Source of the DNA: JAIRQX01 sp031556255
GTDB lineage: Bacteria; Chrysiogenota; Deferribacteres; Deferribacterales; JAISNW01
NCBI GenBank assembly: GCA_031556255.1
Contig: JAVBTI010000009.1
Span: 1 to 21,117 of the forward strand
DNA length: 21,117 nucleotides
Reading direction: 5' to 3'
The position numbers and the translations under genes were made by a program. Shown here piece after piece: positions 7,587-14,748 of this stretch. The notes beneath the pieces are model-generated. The model did not search any database and was not told the origin of the DNA. It was given only the letters and a program-made list of their open reading frames with translations. Position 1 is the stretch's first letter; each line of letters opens with the position of its first letter.

Positions 7587-9011
7587 TTAATTTTCGGATA
7601 GTTGTATTTTTGCCTTTTCAGCAATGGTTTTAACCGCTTTTTCGAAATGTTCTATCGTGTCGGCAAAAGGTGCCAAATGGAGGCCGTGTACATTGGTATT
7701 ATCAAAAAAATACCCCGGCAGGAACATGATTGTCTCACAATTATCATATACTTTGACAATATCAATTTCTTCAATAAATGTAACCCAGATATAATATCCA
7801 TATTTTTTTATAAGAGGATGAATCAGGCCGTCCAGATTTTTCTCGATTACATCATATGCCCTGTTAAGCGTTTCATAGAATAACGGGCGGGATTGCTCAA
7901 GAAATTCATCATAGTAGCCGTTTTTAAACAGCTCATCGGCGGCTATCTGTATAAAAGTGTTCGTATTGGTATCATACTGTGTCTTTACGTCACTCAGCCT
8001 GCTGATGATATTGCGGGGGGCCACGATCCATGACAGCTTAAAACCTATATTGACGCCTATAGTGCAGCCGACGTATATGACAAGTCCGCTTTTGTCAAAG
8101 GCTTTCATAGGCCGGGGATGAGGCTCTTTCAGCCAGAACTCTCTCAACATGTCGTTTTCCACCACAGGAACACCGGCATGGGCGCACATGGACATAATCC
8201 TGTTCCGGCGGGTTTTGGAATAAGATATTCCTGTAGGGTATTGGTTGACAGGGTTTATATACAATATTGTACGGGCGGTGTTTTTAAGCACCTTGCCGAG
8301 CGGTTCGGTCAGCATCCCGTAATTATCCAGCGGTACGCGTACAATATTCGCGCCGGACGAACGCACAAGCTGCATGGAGTTCAGTATGGACGGGGTATCA
8401 TGGATGAATGTCATCCCGCAGCGCAGGAATGCCCAGGAGATTATGGCCAGCGATTCAGTCATGCCGGTCGTAATCATGATCTCGTCAGGTGTCGCTTTTA
8501 TGCCGTATGAAGCCAGCCGTTTGCTCAGCGTCTCACGCAGGGAGGGCAGGCCGAAAATGCTGATATCGTTCAGATCATTGGTCGTTTCAAGCCTCTTCAT
8601 CACATGCGGCAGGGATTTATTGATGGCCGAAGTGTAGCCGAAATGCTTGCCAACCCTCGGGCCTGAGACATGTATATGTCTGCCGCTAGAAAGATCCCTC
8701 ATTATCCTGAATATCTTTTCCTTGCTGGGAAGCTGGATGCCGCTTTCCACATAGCTGTTCCAGTCCGGCGCGGTTCCATCTGACAAAAGCAGCCACGCGT
8801 TATTGGACACAACAGTACCGGAACGCGGCGTAGCGATGACCAGCCCTTCGGCTTCAAGAATATCAAGCGCTTCCGAGGCCGTTTTCCTGCTGGTATTAAA
8901 ACGTCCTGCCACGTTCCTCTGCGAGAGCTTGCTGTTGGTTTTCAGCTCGCCGCTGTTTATAAGTTCGCGGAGTTTTTCCGATATTTGCAGATATAATGCT
9001 TTTTTTCCCAT
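7587..9011 (-). CDS. MocR-type (GntR + aminotransferase-fold) regulator lacking the PLP lysine
   Basis: The protein has 474 residues from the ATG at 9011, chosen because the GntR winged helix begins there (MGKKALYLQISEKL) and the ATG lies five bases after the upstream stop. Residues 1-70 are the DNA-binding domain and about 110-474 are a fold-type-I aminotransferase domain, with YINPVNQYPTG (251-261) and ENDMLREF (285-292, D287 matching the ring-nitrogen Asp of EDDY). At the PLP-lysine site, usually Y-x-G-S/T-F-S-K-x-L, it reads YVGCTIGVNIGFKLSW (313-328). The lysine is absent and the motif is one residue short. It may therefore sense something other than PLP, or bind PLP non-covalently. It probably controls the neighbouring genes. 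Confidence 0.85.
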   Translation of the reverse strand: MGKKALYLQISEKLRELINSGELKTNSKLSQRNVAGRFNTSRKTASEALDILEAEGLVIATPRSGTVVSNNAWLLLSDGTAPDWNSYVESGIQLPSKEKIFRIMRDLSSGRHIHVSGPRVGKHFGYTSAINKSLPHVMKRLETTNDLNDISIFGLPSLRETLSKRLASYGIKATPDEIMITTGMTESLAIISWAFLRCGMTFIHDTPSILNSMQLVRSSGANIVRVPLDNYGMLTEPLGKVLKNTARTILYINPVNQYPTGISYSKTRRNRIMSMCAHAGVPVVENDMLREFWLKEPHPRPMKAFDKSGLVIYVGCTIGVNIGFKLSWIVAPRNIISRLSDVKTQYDTNTNTFIQIAADELFKNGYYDEFLEQSRPLFYETLNRAYDVIEKNLDGLIHPLIKKYGYYIWVTFIEEIDIVKVYDNCETIMFLPGYFFDNTNVHGLHLAPFADTIEHFEKAVKTIAEKAKIQLSEN

Positions 9012-9016
9012 CGTGT

Positions 9017-9520
9017 CTACGAAAACTTTTTCAGCGGTTTGATGGTTTTCAGCGCCCAATCGTAATGGCTTGACGTGGAGGAGATGAAATAAGCACCCAA
9101 AGATGTCGTCCCCGTCCAGGGATACATCTTTTTCGTGAAAAGCTCTTCATCGGAATGTTTGTTTATAAGCACAGTCACCTTTTTGTGGCTCTCTTTCAGC
9201 ATGGAAAGCGCATCTGCCAAATCAGTGTCTTTGTATTTCTCCCGAATCTTCCTGTTCAGCGCCGGAAGTGTCTGCCAGGTGTAGCCTTCCCTCGGAATAG
9301 CGGGCTTTTCGCCGGACATGCCGACGGTATACCACTCCAGCATCATGTTATGCCATTCGTGAAGATGACAAATAACATCAGTAAGGCTTTTATCCCGCCC
9401 GTTCAAGTCGAACCACCCTCCCCTAACCTTCTCAGGAAGCGCGTTTATGAACACGAAAAGTTTATCAAGATTTTTTTCACTTAAATCCAGCAATTCCGCT
9501 TTGTTCACCGGTCTGGACAT
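9017..9520 (-). CDS. ClbS/DfsB (DUF1706) family four-helix protein
   Basis: This 167-residue protein resembles the ClbS/DfsB family, a DinB-type four-helix fold. ClbS itself hydrolyses the cyclopropane of colibactin and so protects its host; most relatives have no known substrate. Visible support is the N-terminal NKAELLDLSEKNLDKLFVFI helix, the histidine-rich CHLHEWHNMMLEWY stretch around residues 51-64, the conserved GYTWQTLPALNRKIREKY (about 79-96) and a C-terminal SSHYDWALK helix. A GGGAGGGG ribosome site precedes the ATG. It follows the MFS gene by 15 bases and precedes the MocR-type gene by five, so the three are almost certainly cotranscribed. A detoxification role is inference from family and context. 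Confidence 0.8.
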   Translation of the reverse strand: MSRPVNKAELLDLSEKNLDKLFVFINALPEKVRGGWFDLNGRDKSLTDVICHLHEWHNMMLEWYTVGMSGEKPAIPREGYTWQTLPALNRKIREKYKDTDLADALSMLKESHKKVTVLINKHSDEELFTKKMYPWTGTTSLGAYFISSTSSHYDWALKTIKPLKKFS

Positions 9521-9535
9521 ATACCCCTCCCTCTA

Positions 9536-10735
9536 TTATTCACTGTTTCGTTTTTTCATCGCAGCGTGCAGACTCAGCGCGGCTATTGTTACCATACAAA
9601 ACCCCGCTCCGGTGTAAAATGTCGCAGGGGCGCCCAGCCTGTCCCAGATGACTCCCGCTATTGCGCTCGCCGCCAGTATGAAAAACCCGCTCACAAGGTT
9701 AAAAAAACCGTAGGCTGTGCCCCTGAGCTCCGCCGGAGCGGCATCGGCGATCATCCGGGACAGCAGCCCCTGGGTAATCCCCATATGCATCCCCCACACA
9801 CCCACGCCGGCAAGCATGACAGACCAGTGGCTTCCAGCAGCAAGGATAAAATCGGCCGCAATCAGCACAAAAAGTCCCACAACAAGCATTTTTGTATGGC
9901 TCACTCCGTCCGACAGCCTGCCGAACGGGTATGCGGAGAGAGAGTATATCACATTCATAACCACCATAACCAGCGGCACCAGCGCCGGGTTGACTCCGCT
10001 CATCCCTGCCCGCAGAACCAGGAAAGCCTCGCTGAAACGCGCCAGTGAAAAAAACGCGCCTATGCAAACCAACCACCAGTATGAAGACGAAAGTTTCTTC
10101 AGATTTTCTTTGCTGATCGGATTTGTATGTTTCGCCTTCTTATCCCGCTCCGGCTCCTTCACGCCGAAAACTATCAGCGAAACCGCGAGTATGCCCGGGA
10201 TCACGGCCACCCAGAAAACTTTCCGGAAATCGTTCGTCCATAAAAGCATCAGCCCGACCGCAAGAAGCGGCCCCAGGAAGGCTCCCGCAGTGTCCAGCGA
10301 CTGCCGCAGGCCGAACGCCGCGCCCCGTACCTCATAAGGTGTGATATCCGCGATAAGCGCGTCGCGGGGGGCTCCGCGTATCCCCTTCCCCACTCTGTCG
10401 GTCAGGCGGGCGGCGGTCACTACCCCCATAGATGTGGCGACGGCAAAGAACGGCTTTGTGAATGCACCCAGCGCATAGCCGACGGCGGTAATCCATTTCC
10501 GATTGCCCAGCCAGTCGCTCAATACTCCTGAAAAAACCTTGACTATAAGTGCGGTAGCCTCGGCCAGACCTTCCACAATGCCGACTGTGAAGGCCGACGC
10601 GCCGAGCGTTCCTACCATAAACAAAGGTAAAAGGCTATGGATCATCTCGGAAGACACATCCATCAGCATGCTTACACAGCCCAACACCCAAACGCCTGTG
10701 GGAATCCGCCTCAGTATGATCTGTTTACCGTTCAT
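9536..10735 (-). CDS. Major facilitator superfamily transporter
   Basis: This 399-residue inner-membrane protein has about twelve hydrophobic helices split by a charged central loop (around KEPERDKKAKHTNPISKENL). The loop between helices 2 and 3 carries a variant of the MFS signature, GVLSDWLGNRK. The DRVGKGIRGAPRDALIAD stretch is seen in a subgroup of MFS proteins of mostly unknown substrate. An AGGCGG ribosome site lies about five bases before the ATG. It is the first gene of a minus-strand run that continues through the ClbS-like protein, the regulator and the reductase. Efflux of a toxic compound would fit the neighbourhood, but direction and substrate cannot be deduced. Confidence 0.9.
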   Translation of the reverse strand: MNGKQIILRRIPTGVWVLGCVSMLMDVSSEMIHSLLPLFMVGTLGASAFTVGIVEGLAEATALIVKVFSGVLSDWLGNRKWITAVGYALGAFTKPFFAVATSMGVVTAARLTDRVGKGIRGAPRDALIADITPYEVRGAAFGLRQSLDTAGAFLGPLLAVGLMLLWTNDFRKVFWVAVIPGILAVSLIVFGVKEPERDKKAKHTNPISKENLKKLSSSYWWLVCIGAFFSLARFSEAFLVLRAGMSGVNPALVPLVMVVMNVIYSLSAYPFGRLSDGVSHTKMLVVGLFVLIAADFILAAGSHWSVMLAGVGVWGMHMGITQGLLSRMIADAAPAELRGTAYGFFNLVSGFFILAASAIAGVIWDRLGAPATFYTGAGFCMVTIAALSLHAAMKKRNSE

Positions 10736-10800
10736 AACCGCCTATAACCATCTGATACGGTAGATCAAAACAATGAAAAAATCTATAGAAACAGCATTTA

Positions 10801-10833
10801 AAAAAGCAAAGCCGGGGGTAATCCCGGCTTTGC
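10801..10833 (-). terminator. Rho-independent terminator of the small lipoprotein gene
   Basis: On the minus strand GCAAAGCCGGG (10833-10823) pairs perfectly with CCCGGCTTTGC (10816-10806) around a 6-base loop and is followed by five T (10805-10801). It lies just after the lipoprotein stop and separates that gene from the MFS gene downstream on the same strand. Confidence 0.9.
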
Positions 10834-10859
10834 CAATCAGGAAGAAAGATTAATACCGT

Positions 10860-11057
10860 TTATTCAGGCATACTTTCGGGCGCCGGTGAAACGTTGTCCG
10901 TCATGTCCGGAGCCGCGCCGCCCGTGTTTTGCTGTTCTGTTGCCGCAGGGCTTTTCTGAGGCATGGCGGAAGCGTCCTTCTGCGGTGTGCATGCTGACAG
11001 GGCCAGCAGCGAACAAATTGCCAAAACTGATGTAATCTTCGTAACTTTTTTAATCAT
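10860..11057 (-). CDS. Small secreted lipoprotein
   Basis: This 65-residue precursor has a classical lipoprotein signal: a basic n-region (MIKKVTK), a hydrophobic core and the lipobox LSAC with C23 as the lipidated residue. The residue after Cys is Thr, not Asp, so outer-membrane sorting is likely by E. coli rules. The mature 43 residues are rich in Pro, Ala, Ser, Gln and acidic residues and are probably disordered, with no recognisable domain. A GGGGAG ribosome site precedes the ATG and a small AGTGC/GCACT hairpin (11070-11084) sits just upstream of it. The gene is monocistronic, with its own terminator. Its function is unknown. Confidence 0.8.
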   Translation of the reverse strand: MIKKVTKITSVLAICSLLALSACTPQKDASAMPQKSPAATEQQNTGGAAPDMTDNVSPAPESMPE

Positions 11058-11115
11058 TTTTTTCTCCCCAGTGCCAATAGCACTTCATTAATTCTGGAGG
11101 ATTTATAAAAGGAAA

Positions 11116-11136
11116 ATGTTAAGAAAAAATTAACAT
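11116..11136. promoter_or_regulatory. Inverted repeat in the lipoprotein-helicase intergenic region
   Basis: ATGTTAA (11116-11122) and TTAACAT (11130-11136) form a perfect 7-bp inverted repeat around 7 bases. It lies in the 275-base divergent gap between the lipoprotein and helicase genes, next to a TATAAA-like box on the minus strand. An operator for the lipoprotein promoter is possible; no regulator is identified. The rest of the gap (to 11332) holds the helicase leader, with a CTTTA/TAAAG hairpin at 11281-11295. Confidence 0.35.
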
Positions 11137-11332
11137 GCAAAATATTTTTGCCGGACCGCATATTTTCCCTTGCTTTTAAATATTTTTGGAAGCATAGTAC
11201 TGTTTCTGTTAAATCATGCGACTATACATAACCCAAATGCAAAATAATAATCTAACAGTAACTGTCCGGCATGGACCGTGCTTTATACAGTAAAGCCGGC
11301 GCGCGGGATGTTTGTGAAAATACGGAGAACAG

Positions 11333-12796
11333 ATGAGCGTTACGATCGATTTTGAACAGTTCGGATTAAAAGAAGAAATACTTAAAGGGGTCAGGGAAGC
11401 GGGTTTTGTCACCCCCAGCCCCATCCAGATGGAAACCATCCCGGCAATACTTGCGGGGCGGGATGTAATGGCGCAGGCACACACGGGAACGGGCAAAACC
11501 GCCGCATTCGGACTGCCGCTTATGAATAACATGACCTCTAAAGATCAAATGCTGGTGCTCGCGCCTACGCGGGAACTGGCCATGCAGGTAAGCGACGAGC
11601 TCTATAAACTCGGCAGATTCGCCGGGATAAAAACCGGGGCCATCTGTGGCGGGCAGTCTTATACACGCCAGCGCGCCATGCTCTCAGGCGGGGCACAGGT
11701 TGTGGCGGCAACCCCCGGGAGGCTTCTGGACCTTCTTTCCTCCGGAAAAAATGAATTCCGCCCCAAATACGTGGTACTGGACGAGGCGGATGAAATGCTC
11801 GACATGGGCTTTTTCGACGATATAAAAGCCATCTTCGAATACCTCCCCAAAGACAGGCAGACCCTTCTGTTCTCCGCCACCATCCCTAAAATGGTTGAAA
11901 AACTCGCATCCAGCTTTCTGAAAGATCCCCTGCGCGTTAATACCAAAGGCTCCCAGGCAGCCACAAACGCAGATATCGATGAATTATATTTCGTAATAGA
12001 AGAGTATGAAAGAGATAATTCATTGATAAGATTAATAGATTTCTACGATCCCACAAAAGCCATAATTTTCACCAGGACAAAAAAAGACGCTGACCGCGTC
12101 AGCACGGCCCTCGTGGCACAGGGTTATCCTGCCAAATGCCTTCACGGCGACCTTTCCCAGCCACAGCGGGAAGAAGTCATCAAAAGCTTCCGCAAAGGGG
12201 AGATATCTCTGCTGGCGGCAACGGACGTGGCAGCCCGGGGGCTGGATATAGCCGACGTATCCCACGTATTCAACTACCATCTGCCGTTTGACCCCGAAAG
12301 TTACGTCCACCGCGTGGGGCGCACGGGCCGCGCGGGGAATAAAGGGATCGCGGTTACACTCGTAACACCGCAGGAATATCGCGGGCTGACGCGTATACAG
12401 AAATTCACCGGCGCTGATATCACATACCGAAAAGTCCCCACGCTTTCAGAAGCACATGAAAACCTTGTCGCTACGCTTGTGGAAAAGGTACGGGAGACTA
12501 AACAGGCTCCCCTCGCCTCTTCACTGGTTAAAATACTGGAACAAGAGATGGATATGCGGGAAATCGTACTCCGCATGGCATCAATGGTGTGGTCAAACGA
12601 GGGATTCTCCGGCCCCGAACATCTCGGGGTACATGGGAAAAAGCTGGAAATGCTGCACTCAGACAAGGGTCAGCAGAGTGACAGCAGACGCCACGCCCGC
12701 CCTAACAGCCACTCCAGCCATAACTCCACATGGTTCAACCGCAGGAAAACATTCGGCGGCAAAGGGGGGAGAAACACCCCCGGAAAGAAACGCTGA
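11333..12796 (+). CDS. deaD: DEAD-box ATP-dependent RNA helicase
   Basis: This 487-residue cytosolic helicase remodels RNA (ribosome assembly, mRNA decay, cold adaptation in relatives). All core motifs are visible: Q motif PSPIQ (28-32), Walker A AHTGTGKT (49-56), PTRELA (78-83), DEAD (150-153), SAT (181-183) and the second-domain HRVGRTGRAG (about 325-334). The core is followed by an extension and a basic, Ser/His/Gly/Arg-rich tail (about 440-487), as in DeaD/CsdA and RhlE relatives; which of these it matches cannot be settled by eye. CGGAG at 11323-11327 sets the start. The long upstream region would suit a cold-shock-type leader, but this is inference. A terminator follows the stop. Confidence 0.95.
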   Translation: MSVTIDFEQFGLKEEILKGVREAGFVTPSPIQMETIPAILAGRDVMAQAHTGTGKTAAFGLPLMNNMTSKDQMLVLAPTRELAMQVSDELYKLGRFAGIKTGAICGGQSYTRQRAMLSGGAQVVAATPGRLLDLLSSGKNEFRPKYVVLDEADEMLDMGFFDDIKAIFEYLPKDRQTLLFSATIPKMVEKLASSFLKDPLRVNTKGSQAATNADIDELYFVIEEYERDNSLIRLIDFYDPTKAIIFTRTKKDADRVSTALVAQGYPAKCLHGDLSQPQREEVIKSFRKGEISLLAATDVAARGLDIADVSHVFNYHLPFDPESYVHRVGRTGRAGNKGIAVTLVTPQEYRGLTRIQKFTGADITYRKVPTLSEAHENLVATLVEKVRETKQAPLASSLVKILEQEMDMREIVLRMASMVWSNEGFSGPEHLGVHGKKLEMLHSDKGQQSDSRRHARPNSHSSHNSTWFNRRKTFGGKGGRNTPGKKR

Positions 12797-12803
12797 AATA
12801 ACG

Positions 12804-13262
12804 CTAGTAGTGTCCGTTCCCCTGCCTGGCTTGGGAACGGTGCGTTTTTGATTCACTTGAAAAAAGCCTTGTTATCGTTTTTTTTATACACAGGTTCGAG
12901 ATAAGCACAATGCCGGCTTCTTTTGCCGCCTGTACGGCTTCTTCAGACTCCACCCCTTCCTGTAGCCACACCACAGGCACACCGATCCCGGCAGCCTCAT
13001 TTACAACTCCGGCGGCGAACTCACTTCGCCGGAATACATCAACAATATCCGGTCTGACCGGCAGCTCATGAAGGGACCTGTAACAGGTCTGGCCACATAT
13101 GATGCTTTCTTTTGGATTTACCGGGTAAACATTGTAGCCTTCATCTATCAGAAACTCCATTACCTTGTTGCTAGCGGACTCTGTATTGCCGGAGGCACCA
13201 ACCACGGCGATATTCCTGGCTTTTGACAGTATATTTTTCAATTCTGTGTCCGACGGGTTCAT
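12804..13262 (-). CDS. CoA-binding (YccU-type) domain protein
   Basis: This 152-residue protein has a single CoA_binding_2 Rossmann domain: IAVVGASGNTES (18-29), VYPVNP (45-50), then PVVWLQEGVESEEAVQAA and the closing NLCIKKTI, which matches the family's usual RCIK motif. Members bind CoA; their physiological role is unclear. A GGGGGAAG ribosome site precedes the ATG at 13262. The last 15 or so residues (SESKTHRSQARQGNGHY) are unlike the family. They are encoded across the helicase terminator hairpin of the opposite strand, so this tail is probably a by-product of a lost stop codon. No separate terminator is seen for this gene. Confidence 0.88.
   Translation of the reverse strand: MNPSDTELKNILSKARNIAVVGASGNTESASNKVMEFLIDEGYNVYPVNPKESIICGQTCYRSLHELPVRPDIVDVFRRSEFAAGVVNEAAGIGVPVVWLQEGVESEEAVQAAKEAGIVLISNLCIKKTITRLFSSESKTHRSQARQGNGHY
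12814..12849 (+). terminator. Rho-independent terminator of deaD, inside the convergent gene
   Basis: CCGTTCCC (12814-12821) pairs with GGGAACGG (12833-12840) around an 11-base loop, followed by TGCG and five T (12845-12849). It follows the helicase stop but lies wholly within the 3' end of the convergent CoA-binding gene. Confidence 0.75.
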
Positions 13263-13272
13263 AAACTTCCCC

Positions 13273-13298
13273 CATAACTTAATATAATTAAAGTTATG
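13273..13298. promoter_or_regulatory. Inverted repeat between CoA-binding and rod-protein genes
   Basis: CATAACTT (13273-13280) and AAGTTATG (13291-13298) form a perfect 8-bp inverted repeat around a 10-base AT-only spacer. It touches the ribosome site of the minus-strand CoA-binding gene and lies about 80 bases before the plus-strand rod gene. It could be an operator or a 5' leader hairpin. Confidence 0.4.
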
Positions 13299-13376
13299 TC
13301 ATCAACACATTTTGGCAACATAAAATATTGTGGTAAAAAAATAAAAAAGGGTATAGGTTGTTAAATGGAGGATATT

Positions 13377-13988
13377 ATGCTCGCCGGACTGCACGCCGCG
13401 GCGTCCGCCCTGTCTACAGTGGCAACCGTAACGGCGGTAAACGCAAACAATGTGGCCAATATCAATACCCCGGGATACAAATCCCGCTATGCCGCATTGT
13501 CGGAGATGGTGACCGGCGGTGTCAAAGTAAGCTCCATCCGGAGGGACGATTCCCAGGGCGCACTACGCCCCATAAATCATCTGTATGATCCCGCAATAAC
13601 CGGCAGGGACAATTTCGAACTGGACGACGGCCTTGCGCCGACTTACACACGAAACGGTGTGTTCTCACGGGATTACGCCGGGAATATCACCGACCCTCTC
13701 GGCAGGGTACTCTTTTACAACGCCCCTCCCAACGTAAATATAGGCGAAGACGGGACAATTTATAAAGATAGCGATCCTATAGGCAGGATACAGCTTTACG
13801 ACGGCACCGGCACGCCCATGCCGCAAACCGCGCAGCATATCATGTCCGGCAGGCTGGAGATGTCAAACCTGCCTCTTCTGAACGAGTCAATAAACCAGAT
13901 CATCAACCTGCGCGCCTTTGAGGCCAACGCCGCTTCATTCAGGGCCATGAATGAAAACCTGGGGACTGTTATAAACATGGTGCGGTAA
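13377..13988 (+). CDS. Small flagellar rod/hook-type protein (FlgE/F/G-like), orphan
   Basis: The protein has 203 residues from ATG 13377, chosen because GGAGG (13367-13371) lies five bases before it. The in-frame ATG at 13365 is 12 bases earlier and contains that site. The N-terminal signature ANNVANINTPGYKS (23-36) and the C-terminal 42 residues (NLPLLNESINQIINLRAFEAN, then an amphipathic helix) are the two coiled-coil halves of flagellar axial proteins. Between them is a short D1-like segment (YTRNGVFSRDYAGNITDPLG). Normal FlgF and FlgG are about 240-265 residues, so this is a compact version. No other flagellar gene is adjacent. A distal-rod component or a specialised axial protein are both possible. 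Confidence 0.82.
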   Translation: MLAGLHAAASALSTVATVTAVNANNVANINTPGYKSRYAALSEMVTGGVKVSSIRRDDSQGALRPINHLYDPAITGRDNFELDDGLAPTYTRNGVFSRDYAGNITDPLGRVLFYNAPPNVNIGEDGTIYKDSDPIGRIQLYDGTGTPMPQTAQHIMSGRLEMSNLPLLNESINQIINLRAFEANAASFRAMNENLGTVINMVR

Positions 13989-14079
13989 AATAATTTTTCG
14001 TCATCATTGCGGATGCATTCCCGTGCAGGACTGCTTTCTTACGGTCATCAATTGCTGATACTTTTCCCCGTCACTGCGG

Positions 14080-14184
14080 CCGGAATGTCCCTTCCGGTCA
14101 TTGCGGACTCCGAGCCGCAATCCAAAATAAAATTAATATGGTATTTCTTTATTATTTCATTCCGGATCCCGGGTCAAGTCCGGA
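14080..14184. repeat. Cluster of REP-like palindromic elements
   Basis: Three small palindromes lie in the 223-base gap between convergent genes. CCGGAA/TTCCGG is at 14080-14085 and 14092-14097. TTGCGG/CCGCAA is at 14101-14106 and 14115-14120, in a GTCA...TCC frame. TCCGGA/TCCGGA is at 14161-14166 and 14179-14184, around a CCCGGG. The latter two resemble dispersed intergenic repeats of the GTCATTGCG...GCAATCC and CGGATCCCGGGTCAAG kinds seen in many genomes. Further degenerate copies of TCAnTGCGG occur at about 14004 and 14071. They may act as mRNA 3'-end stabilisers, but copy number elsewhere cannot be judged here. Confidence 0.55.
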
Positions 14185-14211
14185 CTGACGTATTTATATG
14201 GCAAGTTTAAT

Positions 14212-14721
14212 TTAATTTTGCTGCGCTTTGTCCGGCACCATAGTGCCATAAAGCAGCATAGGATTGGTTTTATTGGCGGATGCCAGCGTTCTCAGCGTGA
14301 CTGTGCCGTCCGGCACTTTATAGCCTTTGTCAAGAAGCCTCCGCATCCCCTCTTCATAGGTTACGCCGTCTACAGCCAGAAGCGCTTCCACGGAAACCAG
14401 TTCGGCCGTCGGATACGCCGTAACCGTTGCGGTGGGCGCCGCGGACAGATACACTATCCACACTGTGAAGGCAACAGCTACCAGAATATTCACAGCCAGC
14501 TCTTTTACTCCGGCGGATCTGCCTTTAATATACCCCAAAAACGGTTTCATGTTCAGCAACATGTGGATAAGCACAGCCAGAATAAATGTGATGCTGAAAA
14601 TAATGTGCGCCCACAGCGACGGCATGTGCGGGCCTATCTTGAAATAAAGCGTTAACCCGCTCACCGTGACAACGACAGTTGCCATCATCAGACCGACTGA
14701 AGAAAGTTTTCTAATGTTCAT
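14212..14721 (-). CDS. Three-helix DUF4405-type membrane protein, putative b-type cytochrome
   Basis: This 169-residue protein has transmembrane helices at about 10-27, 36-57 and 74-93. His39 and His53 lie in helix 2 (WAHIIFSITFILAVLIHMLLN), the pattern of DUF4405 and related cytochrome b561-like proteins that may bind haem. The positive loop MKPFLGYIKGR after helix 2 puts the N-terminus inside and the last 70 residues in the periplasm. That tail (VSVEALLAVDGVTYEEGMRR onward) is a small helical domain found in such proteins. A GGAGG site is six bases before the ATG. The gene has its own sigma-54-like promoter and follows tex by 84 bases. Its electron-transfer partner is unknown. Confidence 0.75.
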   Translation of the reverse strand: MNIRKLSSVGLMMATVVVTVSGLTLYFKIGPHMPSLWAHIIFSITFILAVLIHMLLNMKPFLGYIKGRSAGVKELAVNILVAVAFTVWIVYLSAAPTATVTAYPTAELVSVEALLAVDGVTYEEGMRRLLDKGYKVPDGTVTLRTLASANKTNPMLLYGTMVPDKAQQN

Positions 14722-14748
14722 ACCTAACCTCCGTTATGCAATATTAAA

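Noticed and set aside
9012..9059. Longer N-terminus for the MocR-type regulator starting at a TTG at 9059
   Set aside because: The extra 16 residues overlap the upstream gene and precede the GntR fold; the ATG at 9011 fits the family start.
11129..11152. Sigma-54-like CCGGCA...TTGCAT on the minus strand before the lipoprotein gene
   Set aside because: The spacing between GG and GC is 12, not 10, and the first box departs from TGGCAC.
13312..13340. TTGGCA before the rod gene as a sigma-54 promoter
   Set aside because: The GC element is missing at the 10-base spacing; only half of the consensus is present.
14007..14210. 67-codon plus-strand open frame after the rod gene
   Set aside because: It is a translation of REP-like repeats (IPGQVRTDV resembles the usual product of such repeats) and has no ribosome site.
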